From Bacteroidales bacterium (lineage in GTDB: Bacteria; Bacteroidota; Bacteroidia; Bacteroidales; UBA1402), in contig JAAZGQ010000347.1 of the NCBI GenBank assembly GCA_012511135.1, forward strand, positions 1-9,123: a stretch of DNA of 9,123 nt. The letters are read 5' to 3'. Position numbers and translations under genes: made by a program. Positions 1-5,272 of the stretch are shown piece after piece. Each line of letters starts with the position of its first letter. Positions within the stretch are counted from its first letter, which is position 1. Below the pieces are notes generated by a model that searched no databases, was not told the origin of the DNA, and saw only the letters and a list, made by a program, of their open reading frames with translations.

Positions 1-614
1 GCCTTGTACAAGCCAAACAACATAAAAAACATACAGACAAACATAACCACTGCCTGAAAAGCCGAAGTGTACATTACGCCTTTCATACCACCGCTGATAA
101 CATACAAAGCCGTTATCAGGGTGAAAATAAGCAAAGCGATGTTGTAGTTTATATTGAAAATCTGTTCGATAAATACAGCGCCGCCTTTCATGACTACTGC
201 GGCATACAAAGGCATGCCAAGTAATATTACAGCAGCAGCAATTACCTGAATAGGTTTGGATTGGAAATAAGCACCCAATAACTGAGGAAAAGTCCTGGCA
301 TTGAGTTCAGCTCCCAGTTTGCGGGTTTTTTTGCCGAAGAAGATAAATGCAATTATTACTCCTATCAAAATATTCAACAGACAAAGCCATTGTATACCCA
401 TACCATAAGCTGCTGAAACACCACCGAAGCCCACAATGGCAGATGCCGAAATAAAAGTAGCCCCATAGGACAAAGCCATCACCGTAGAACTCATGTTGCC
501 GCCACCAATCATATAGTCGTTGGCATTTCTGGTATTTTTGTAGGCATACCAACTGATGGCAGCCAGGCTAAACAGATAGATTAAAACGATTAATCCTAAT
601 ACAAAATAATTCAT
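1..614 (-). CDS. Sodium:solute symporter (SSS family), N-terminal part; 3' end beyond window
   Basis: The first 204 residues read openly from an ATG at 614 to the window edge. Full-length SSS proteins are usually around 500 residues with 13 or so helices, so under half is present. Visible hydrophobic segments lie at about residues 3-25, 45-72, 75-94, 121-142 and 157-175, with another starting near 185. The stretch GATFISASAIVGFGG (51-65) matches the unwound first core helix that helps bind Na+, and SGGMKGVMYTSAFQ (174-187) matches the SSS signature region. The family couples inward Na+ flow across the inner membrane to uptake of organic acids, sugars, amino acids or similar solutes. The substrate cannot be read from this fragment. 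It is last in sight of an operon with paaK, an ACT protein and a small membrane protein ending 5 bp upstream, which hints at an organic or aryl acid (inference). Family assignment is secure; substrate is not. Confidence 0.9.
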   Translation of the reverse strand, partial: MNYFVLGLIVLIYLFSLAAISWYAYKNTRNANDYMIGGGNMSSTVMALSYGATFISASAIVGFGGVSAAYGMGIQWLCLLNILIGVIIAFIFFGKKTRKLGAELNARTFPQLLGAYFQSKPIQVIAAAVILLGMPLYAAVVMKGGAVFIEQIFNINYNIALLIFTLITALYVISGGMKGVMYTSAFQAVVMFVCMFFMLFGLYK

Positions 615-619
615 AAAGC

Positions 620-823
620 TTACTTAGAGTTTTTGTGGCTATGCTTTTCTGCCGGTTTTGCTGATTTCGACGCATTTGGTTTGAGGGCATCGTCTGTATC
701 CTGAGCAGAACTTATTTCATCGTCCTGATTCCAGTATTTTATACCGTACCATACAGCAAAAACCAGACAAAGTACTTCCAGTAAATAGGCCAGCCATATT
801 CCGGGATCTGATATTCCAAACAT
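620..823 (-). CDS. Small single-pass membrane protein, symporter small accessory protein type
   Basis: This 67-residue protein starts at ATG 823. Its N-terminus, MFGISDPGIWLAYLL, followed by a hydrophobic helix to about residue 28 and then YWNQDD, resembles the short proteins annotated as 'symporter small accessory protein', which are encoded next to SSS transporters and carry an (M)xGxxDPWIWLAYLL-like start. That resemblance is from memory, not a search. The likely role is as a small inner-membrane subunit that assembles with or stabilises the symporter encoded 5 bp downstream. Residues 34-67 form a polar, Ala/Ser/Lys/Asp-rich, low-complexity tail ending in a basic HSHKNSK stretch, longer than I expect for this group and probably disordered in the cytoplasm. 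The gene begins 11 bp after the ACT gene stop, so it is almost certainly cotranscribed. The neighbour relationship and the DPxIWLAYLL motif make the call fairly firm. Confidence 0.75.
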   Translation of the reverse strand: MFGISDPGIWLAYLLEVLCLVFAVWYGIKYWNQDDEISSAQDTDDALKPNASKSAKPAEKHSHKNSK

Positions 824-834
824 AAGTACCGGTA

Positions 835-1263
835 TTAATTAAATTGTAATAATTCTTCTTCGTTCAGACAATTCAGCTTGTGTGCTGTTATCACTTCAAT
901 TGTTTTGGTGGTATCGCTGGTACGCATAATCAGTATGCCTCTGTTGTCCAGATAAAAAGAATACATGTATTCAATATTTATGCCTGCCAGAGTAAAATAC
1001 GAAATGGTCTCGGCTGCAGTACCTACAGTATTAGCGAGCGATATGGCAAAAACTTCTGTCAGGTTCACTGCCAGACCACGGCTTTTCAAAGCCAGATAGG
1101 CTTTGCGCGGTTCAGGGGTAATAAGCCTGTAGATGCCGTATTCCACTGTATCGGAAACGGTAGATGCTATGATCTGCAGCTTTTCCGATTTGATAATGTC
1201 CAGAATCTCGTTGAGAGAACCCAGTTTGTTTTCTATAAAAATGGAAATCTGATGTATGCTCAT
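835..1263 (-). CDS. Tandem ACT-domain protein paired with phenylacetate-CoA ligase
   Basis: I place the start at ATG 1263 (MSIHQISIFIENKLGSL), giving 142 residues and a 10-bp gap after paaK. The reading frame stays open 12 codons further upstream to 1299, but that would overlap paaK and add a non-family N-terminus. Two ACT modules are visible: residues about 4-68 (QISIFIENKLGSLNEI, then IIASTVSDT and YGIYRLI) and about 70-136 (VFAISLANTVGTAAETI, then AGINIEYMYSF and GILIMRT). ACT domains are small ligand-binding folds that usually sense amino acids. There is no catalytic or DNA-binding domain, so this is a stand-alone sensor or regulatory partner. Bacteroidota commonly encode such a protein directly after PaaK-type ligases. 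A likely role is to bind an aromatic amino acid or related metabolite and modulate the ligase (inference). Confidence 0.85.
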   Translation of the reverse strand: MSIHQISIFIENKLGSLNEILDIIKSEKLQIIASTVSDTVEYGIYRLITPEPRKAYLALKSRGLAVNLTEVFAISLANTVGTAAETISYFTLAGINIEYMYSFYLDNRGILIMRTSDTTKTIEVITAHKLNCLNEEELLQFN

Positions 1264-1273
1264 GGTATTCGAA

Positions 1274-2566
1274 TTAATGGTTACGCATATCATTGACACG
1301 AACAGCCTTGCCCTCGCTTTTGGGCAGGCTGCCTTTTTTAACCAGCTTCAGCTTAGGAGTCACCAACAGTTCATCTTTGAGTTGCCGGGTTATTTCTTTG
1401 GTGAGCCATTGCAGTTTAGAATAGTCGTCAGTAAACAATTCTTCGAGTTCTACTTCGACGCTCATTTCGTCGTTATTATTGTTGGTGCTGAGCACAATAA
1501 GATAATTGCTGCTCAATTCTTCGAATTTCATTAAAATGGTTTCCACCTGGATGGGGAAAATATTAACACCTTTCAGAATAATCATATCGTCACTCCGACC
1601 TTTCATGCGGTCCAAACGCACATGATTCCTGCCGCAGGGGCAGGCTCCGGGCAAAATACGGGTAAGGTCTCTGGTGCGGTAACGCAGCAGAGGCATGGCC
1701 TCTCGGTTTATGGTGGTCAGGACTAATTCTCCGATTTCACCATCGGCCACCGGTTCGAGAGTGTCCGGATTGATAATTTCCACTATATAATAATCTTCCC
1801 AAATATGCATACCGTTTTGTTCCGGACATTCAAAAGCCACTCCGGGCCCGCACATTTCGGACATTCCGAAACTATTATAAGCTTTGACGCCCAACATTTC
1901 TTCGATGCGTTTACGCTGAGCTTCCGAGTGAGGTTCTGCTCCAATCAGTAAGGTGCGTAATTTAGTATCGCGAGGATCGATTCCCTGTTGAAGCATCACT
2001 TCGTACAAACGGCTGGCATAGCTTGGTATGGCATGCAGAGCGGTTGTCCCGAAGTCAGTAATGAATTTAATTTGCCTCAGGGTGTTACCGGCTGCAGCAG
2101 GTACGGTGAGCATACCCAAACGTTCCGCCCCATACTGGAAACCCAGCCCCCCGGTAAACATACCATAACCCGAGGAATTCTGAAAGATATCCGATTTGCG
2201 CAAACCCACCATATACAGGCAACGCGCCACGGCTTCTGCCCATTGGTCCAAATCCTGCTGTGTATGCAAGACAACGGTGGGATTACCCGTAGTTCCGCTG
2301 GAGGAATGCAGGCGCACCGTTTTGTCCAGGGGTACAGCTGCCATTCCGAAAGGATAGTTGTTGCGAAGATCTGTTTTGGTAGTAAATGGAATTCTTTTTA
2401 GATCATCCAGCGTTTTGATATCCTCGGGACTGAGTTTATATTCCTCAAAACGATTACGATAAAAGGGGGAGTTTTGGCAATGATTCAGAGTTTTTCTGAG
2501 CCTTTCCATCTGTAATTTCTCAATTCCGTTCCGGCTCAGTGTTTCCAAGGCTGCATGCAAATACAT
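1274..2566 (-). CDS. paaK: Phenylacetate--CoA ligase family protein (aryl-CoA ligase)
   Basis: The protein is an ATP-dependent acid-CoA ligase of the ANL superfamily. Such enzymes form an acyl-AMP from an aryl acid such as phenylacetate or indoleacetate and then the CoA thioester, in the cytoplasm. Numbered from ATG 2566 (430 residues), it shows the nucleotide-binding loop SSSGTTGNPT (88-97), the NSFGMSE region with the following GPGVAFEC, the RYRTRDLT adenylate-binding motif, a small CPCG cysteine pair, the LKGVNIFPIQVE hinge region, and the C-terminal SLPKSEGKAVRV with the presumed catalytic lysine. Length is normal for the family. The frame is open to a TTG at 2599, but that TTG lies inside a TACATTTG promoter box, and MYLHAALETLSR aligns with usual PaaK N-termini, so 2566 is preferred. 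It is first in the operon with the ACT protein and symporter. Substrate beyond 'aryl acid' is not determined. Confidence 0.93.
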   Translation of the reverse strand: MYLHAALETLSRNGIEKLQMERLRKTLNHCQNSPFYRNRFEEYKLSPEDIKTLDDLKRIPFTTKTDLRNNYPFGMAAVPLDKTVRLHSSSGTTGNPTVVLHTQQDLDQWAEAVARCLYMVGLRKSDIFQNSSGYGMFTGGLGFQYGAERLGMLTVPAAAGNTLRQIKFITDFGTTALHAIPSYASRLYEVMLQQGIDPRDTKLRTLLIGAEPHSEAQRKRIEEMLGVKAYNSFGMSEMCGPGVAFECPEQNGMHIWEDYYIVEIINPDTLEPVADGEIGELVLTTINREAMPLLRYRTRDLTRILPGACPCGRNHVRLDRMKGRSDDMIILKGVNIFPIQVETILMKFEELSSNYLIVLSTNNNNDEMSVEVELEELFTDDYSKLQWLTKEITRQLKDELLVTPKLKLVKKGSLPKSEGKAVRVNDMRNH

Positions 2567-2596
2567 CTTAAATACAGGTTTTATGTCAAAAATGTG

Positions 2597-2604
2597 CAAA
2601 TGTA
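2597..2604 (-). promoter_or_regulatory. -7 box (TACATTTG) of the paaK operon promoter
   Basis: Read on the minus strand, TACATTTG matches the Bacteroidota -7 consensus TAnnTTTG and ends 30 bp before the ATG at 2566, leaving room for a leader of about 20-25 nt. No TTG lies at the expected -33 distance; the nearest upstream TTG is 25 bp away. The promoter may therefore be weak or activator-dependent. It overlaps the alternative TTG start at 2599, arguing against that start. Confidence 0.55.
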
Positions 2605-2619
2605 ATAAATTATCTGTTT

Positions 2620-2642
2620 TTTACACCCTCAAGGAGTGTAAA
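2620..2642. promoter_or_regulatory. Inverted repeat (possible operator) between divergent promoters
   Basis: The arms TTTACAC (2620-2626) and GTGTAAA (2636-2642) are perfect 7-bp inverted repeats around a 9-bp centre. The dyad covers the place where the -33 elements of both divergent promoters would lie, and neither promoter has a good -33. There is no T-run placed for termination on either side and both genes point away from it, so a protein-binding site is more likely than a terminator. The regulator is unknown, and 7-bp arms can arise by chance. Confidence 0.35.
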
Positions 2643-2648
2643 GATTTC

Positions 2649-2656
2649 TATCTTTG
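2649..2656 (+). promoter_or_regulatory. -7 box (TATCTTTG) upstream of the pseudouridine synthase gene
   Basis: TATCTTTG is an exact TAnnTTTG match ending 17 bp before the ATG at 2673. A transcript start about 5-8 nt downstream of the box would give a leader of only about 10 nt to 2673, or about 30 nt to the in-frame ATG at 2694. There is no TTG at the -33 distance; the inverted repeat at 2620-2642 sits there instead. Confidence 0.55.
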
Positions 2657-2672
2657 CATCAAAATATAGGAT

Positions 2673-3611
2673 ATGGACAAATCCGGGCGTTTTATGCCCA
2701 AAAAACAAAAAATCAGTACTATTCCGGTTTCTGAAGAGTCGTTGTTGATGGACTTTCTTATTGTTAAACTCCAGGATCAGTCCCGTAACAAGATTAAATC
2801 TTTGCTGGCTCACCAACAAGTATTGGTCAACAGACGGGTAATCCGCCAGTTTGACCATTTAATCAAGCCCGGGGACGATGTCAGTATTCTTTGGACTAAA
2901 GGGAAACAAAGCCTTAATCATCCAAGACTTAAAATTTTGTTTGAAGACAAAGACCTGATCGTGGTGGAAAAGGCTGCAGGCCTTCTTTCGATTGGAACTG
3001 CCAAAGAACGTAGTAAAACAGCTTATTCCATTCTGAGTGAATACGTAAAAAAACAGCATCCGGGCAACAAAATATTTGTAGTGCATCGCCTGGACAGGGA
3101 AACGTCAGGCATCATGCTTTTTGCAAAAAATCAGGACATTCAGTCACTCATGCAAAACAATTGGCGCTTTGCCGTCAATCAACGCAAATACCTGGGAGTA
3201 CTGGAAGGGATTCCGCAAACCGGTGACGGCAGCGGGCAGGGGACAGTAATTTCTTATTTATGGGAAAGCAAAGCCTTGATTGTTTATGCCAGTTCTAATC
3301 CCGAAGATGGCCTTAAAGCTATCACGCATTACAAAGTTCTGAAAAGCAGTGAGCATTACAGTATAGCTGAATTCAGGCTTGATACCGGACGAAAAAATCA
3401 GATCAGGGTACAAATGAACAGCATCGGTTACCCCATAGCCGGCGATTTGAAATACGGAGGACATCCAAGTCCTATCAAACGCATGGCCTTGCATGCCTGT
3501 GTTTTGGCCTTTACTCACCCTGTCAGCGGGGAACAAATGCTTTTTGAAAGTGAGATTCCCAAAGAATTCAACCGGCTGCTGGCACTTGATAGCAAAAATA
3601 CTGATCAATAA
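2673..3611 (+). CDS. RluA-family RNA pseudouridine synthase with S4 domain
   Basis: The enzyme isomerises specific uridines to pseudouridine in structured RNA, usually 23S rRNA in the RluC/RluD subgroup. The 312 residues show an N-terminal S4 RNA-binding domain (about 22-75, with SRNKIKSLLAHQQVLVN and LIKPGDDVSI) and a catalytic domain from about 84. The signature HRLDRETSGIMLFAK (138-152) contains the catalytic aspartate D141, and the late motif GRKNQIRVQMN with YPIAGDLKYGG closes the active-site region. Length and domain order are normal. An in-frame ATG at 2694 (MPKKQKIS) is a credible alternative start, since family members begin close to the S4 domain and the -7 box at 2649-2656 is very near 2673. 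The gene stands alone between a divergent promoter and a strong terminator. The exact RNA target (rluD-like or another paralogue) cannot be told from one sequence, so I give no symbol. Confidence 0.92.
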   Translation: MDKSGRFMPKKQKISTIPVSEESLLMDFLIVKLQDQSRNKIKSLLAHQQVLVNRRVIRQFDHLIKPGDDVSILWTKGKQSLNHPRLKILFEDKDLIVVEKAAGLLSIGTAKERSKTAYSILSEYVKKQHPGNKIFVVHRLDRETSGIMLFAKNQDIQSLMQNNWRFAVNQRKYLGVLEGIPQTGDGSGQGTVISYLWESKALIVYASSNPEDGLKAITHYKVLKSSEHYSIAEFRLDTGRKNQIRVQMNSIGYPIAGDLKYGGHPSPIKRMALHACVLAFTHPVSGEQMLFESEIPKEFNRLLALDSKNTDQ

Positions 3612-3633
3612 GACTGTTTCAGTAGCAAAACAA

Positions 3634-3670
3634 CAAAAGCCCTGTAATCTTCTGGATTACAGGGCTTTTG
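3634..3670. terminator. Strong bidirectional intrinsic terminator
   Basis: A perfect 16-bp stem, CAAAAGCCCTGTAATC against GATTACAGGGCTTTTG, encloses the 5-nt loop TTCTG. A-runs on the left and T-runs on the right make it usable in both directions. It starts 22 bp after the pseudouridine synthase stop and lies 13 bp beyond the 3' end of tRNA-Leu(CAG), so it probably ends the plus-strand gene and the minus-strand tRNA transcript between these convergent units. Confidence 0.9.
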
Positions 3671-3683
3671 TCTTACATAATTG

Positions 3684-3767
3684 TGCCCAGAACAGGACTC
3701 GAACCTGCACAGCCTTGCGGCCACTAGTCCCTGAAACTAGCGTGTCTACCAATTTCACCATCTGGGC
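3684..3767 (-). tRNA. tRNA-Leu (anticodon CAG)
   Basis: A class II tRNA with 7-bp acceptor stem GCCCAGA/TCTGGGC, a D arm containing GGTAGA, an anticodon stem CTAGT/ACTAG around the loop TTCAGGG (anticodon CAG), a long variable arm built on GGCC/GGCT around CGCAA, and a T loop TTCGAGT. The discriminator base is A, and CCA is not encoded (the next bases are CAA), so a CCA-adding enzyme is required. It reads CUG codons. It lies 19 bp downstream of a second leucine tRNA with nearly the same 5' half. Confidence 0.96.
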
Positions 3768-3786
3768 AAGATGATGCAGGGAAAGG

Positions 3787-3870
3787 TACCCAGGATGAGA
3801 CTCGAACTCACACGAGCGAACGCCCACTACCCCCTCAAAGTAGCGTGTCTACCAATTCCACCACCTGGGT
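3787..3870 (-). tRNA. tRNA-Leu (anticodon GAG)
   Basis: A class II tRNA with acceptor stem ACCCAGG/CCTGGGT, the D-arm sequence GTGGAATTGGTAGACAC, an anticodon stem CTACT/GGTAG (one G-U pair) around the loop TTGAGGG (anticodon GAG), a long variable arm GGGCG/CGCTC-like around TTCG, and a T arm GTGAG-TTCGAGT-CTCAT. The discriminator is A; the genome then reads CCT, so CCA is not fully encoded. It reads CUC/CUU codons. It is upstream of and probably cotranscribed with tRNA-Leu(CAG). Confidence 0.96.
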
Positions 3871-3894
3871 TCGTATTCTCTTTTAAAAGGAAGA

Positions 3895-3902
3895 TAAAGA
3901 TA
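3895..3902 (-). promoter_or_regulatory. Possible -7 box (TATCTTTA) for the tRNA-Leu pair
   Basis: Minus-strand TATCTTTA differs from TAnnTTTG only in the last base and ends 24 bp before tRNA-Leu(GAG). It follows the tRNA-Gly terminator, so a fresh promoter is expected in this gap. There is no TTG at the right -33 spacing, so this is a weak candidate. Confidence 0.25.
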
Positions 3903-3916
3903 CCTGAAGTCTTCCC

Positions 3917-3942
3917 AAAAATAATAGCGACCGCTGTCGCTA
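3917..3942 (-). terminator. Intrinsic terminator of tRNA-Gly
   Basis: On the minus strand, TAGCGAC and GTCGCTA form a perfect 7-bp, GC-rich stem with loop AGCG, followed directly by TTATTTTT. The hairpin begins 7 nt after the tRNA-Gly 3' end, the normal position for terminating a short tRNA transcript. It probably also stops read-through from nspC, which has no clear terminator of its own. Confidence 0.75.
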
Positions 3943-3949
3943 CTTCCAG

Positions 3950-4022
3950 AGCGAAAAACGGGACTCGAACCCGCGACCCTAACCTTGGCAAGGTTATGCT
4001 CTACCAACTGAGCTATTTTCGC
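3950..4022 (-). tRNA. tRNA-Gly (anticodon GCC)
   Basis: A standard 73-nt tRNA with acceptor stem GCGAAAA/TTTTCGC, a D arm AGCTCAGTTGGTAGAGC, an anticodon stem TAACC/GGTTA around the loop TTGCCAA (anticodon GCC), a T arm GCGGG-TTCGAGT-CCCGT and discriminator T. CCA is not encoded (CTG follows). It reads GGC and GGU. It has its own promoter and terminator. Confidence 0.97.
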
Positions 4023-4032
4023 GATTGCGGAG

Positions 4033-4062
4033 CAAAAGTACTATCTTTTTTGTATTCGGCAA
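4033..4062 (-). promoter_or_regulatory. Bacteroidota-type promoter of tRNA-Gly (TTG-N19-TACTTTTG)
   Basis: On the minus strand, a TTG at 4062-4060 is followed by exactly 19 bp and then TACTTTTG (4040-4033), a full match to the -33/-7 promoter used by the primary sigma factor of Bacteroidota. The expected transcript start is about 4 nt before the tRNA 5' end at 4022. Upstream, 4075-4095 reads as A-tracts (A9, A5, A5) on this strand and may act as an UP-like element, fitting a strong stable-RNA promoter. Confidence 0.8.
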
Positions 4063-4117
4063 ATACTTCCGGAATTTTTTTTTGATTTTTCTTTTTAGAC
4101 CTGCAGATGGCCTGAAA

Positions 4118-5266
4118 CTAATCCATTCTTTGTTTGTAATCGGAATAATAGTATTCCCTCCAAATTTCAATCTCCCGGTCCTGACGTAAAAAACAAAGCG
4201 CAGGATGAGCGACTCCATTGAAAGTATGGGTTTTTACCACAGTATAATGAATCATGTCTTCGAAGATCAATGTATCACCGGCCCTGAGAGGATGGGGGAA
4301 AGTCCAGAAGCCCATACTGTCTCCGGCCAGGCAACTGTTACCTCCCAAATGATATTTGTAGGGGTAGAGCTCTTCGTCGGGTTTACTTGCCCCCCTGATC
4401 AGAGGTTTATAGGGCATTTCCAGGCAATCGGGCATATGACAGGCAAAGGAAACATTCAACATTGCCGTATCAACTCCTTGATTACTAACGATATCAACTA
4501 CCTGAGCATATAAGAAGCCTGTTTGCCATACAAAGGCACTTCCCGGTTCCATAATGAGGTGTAAATGCGGGTACCTGGATTTAAAACTTCTGAGCACATC
4601 GATTAAATGGGCAGTATCGTAGTCTTTGCGGGTAATCAGATGTCCGCCGCCCAGATTCAGCCAGTGAATTTGTCCGAACAAATGACCAAACTTTTTTTCC
4701 ACAGCCTGCAGTGTTCTTTCCAGGGCGTAAGAATCAGATTCACAAAGGCTGTGAAAATGTAGTCCTTCTACACCGGCAGGAAGTCCGTCTTTAAGCTTTA
4801 CAGCTGGTATACCCAGTCGACCTCCCGGACGGGCCGGATTGTACAAATCGGTTTCCACTTCGGAATATTCCGGATTAATTCGCAAACCACAGGAAACTGA
4901 GTGATTCCCGGAAGCCATGATCTGAGGATAAAGCAATTCAAATTGCGAAAGAGAGTTGAAAGTGATTTGTTTGCTTAACTGTAGAAAATGTGGAAAATCC
5001 TGAACCGTAAAAGCAGGCAGATAGCTGTGAGTAAGCTCAGCCATTTCTTCGTAAGCAAGGCGGGCTTCGTTCAACGAACTCGATGTAGTGCCCTGGAAGC
5101 CGTATTCTTTGAACAAGGGAAAGGCTTTCCACATGGCAAAAGCCTTGAAGGCCAATACTATTTCTACACCAGCTTTGTCACGAACATCCGCGATTTTTTC
5201 GAGGTTCTTTCTCAAAAGTGATTCTTCGAGCACATAAGCAGGGCAGGGGCATTTACTCAGATCCAT
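4118..5266 (-). CDS. nspC: Carboxynorspermidine/carboxyspermidine decarboxylase
   Basis: This PLP-dependent enzyme removes CO2 from carboxynorspermidine or carboxyspermidine, the last step of the aspartate-semialdehyde route to norspermidine or spermidine. It belongs to the alanine racemase-fold (group IV) decarboxylases. The 382 residues carry the PLP-binding lysine K41 in LAFKAFA, the RLG motif (150-152), FHSLCE (171-176), the phosphate-binding LNLGGGH (204-209), MEPGSAF (239-245), SFACHMPDCLEMPY and the C-terminal GGNSCLAGD, whose C312 is the expected active-site cysteine. Length and motifs are complete. It starts 6 bp after the helicase stop, so the two are probably cotranscribed. The partner dehydrogenase gene is not in the window. 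In Bacteroidota this pathway typically makes spermidine, so carboxyspermidine is the more likely natural substrate (inference). Confidence 0.95.
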   Translation of the reverse strand: MDLSKCPCPAYVLEESLLRKNLEKIADVRDKAGVEIVLAFKAFAMWKAFPLFKEYGFQGTTSSSLNEARLAYEEMAELTHSYLPAFTVQDFPHFLQLSKQITFNSLSQFELLYPQIMASGNHSVSCGLRINPEYSEVETDLYNPARPGGRLGIPAVKLKDGLPAGVEGLHFHSLCESDSYALERTLQAVEKKFGHLFGQIHWLNLGGGHLITRKDYDTAHLIDVLRSFKSRYPHLHLIMEPGSAFVWQTGFLYAQVVDIVSNQGVDTAMLNVSFACHMPDCLEMPYKPLIRGASKPDEELYPYKYHLGGNSCLAGDSMGFWTFPHPLRAGDTLIFEDMIHYTVVKTHTFNGVAHPALCFLRQDREIEIWREYYYSDYKQRMD

Positions 5267-5272
5267 TTTGGT

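Noticed and set aside
307..552. 81-residue minus-strand frame inside the symporter region.
   Set aside because: It is a shifted-frame shadow of the symporter gene, whose frame gives clear SSS motifs across the same bases.
1264..1299. Longer N-terminus for the ACT protein (MSMICVTINSNT extension).
   Set aside because: It overlaps the paaK stop, and the family begins at the MSIHQISIF position; the ATG at 1263 leaves a normal 10-bp gap.
3684..4022. tRNA genes as an integration site for a mobile element.
   Set aside because: No integrase, no duplicated tRNA 3' end and no att-like direct repeats are visible; the flanking genes are ordinary housekeeping genes.
4064..4083. ACTTCCGGAATT palindrome followed by T9 on the plus strand as a terminator.
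   Set aside because: No plus-strand gene ends before it, and the stem is only the TTCCGGAA core with no loop. The same bases are better explained as A-tracts upstream of the tRNA-Gly promoter.
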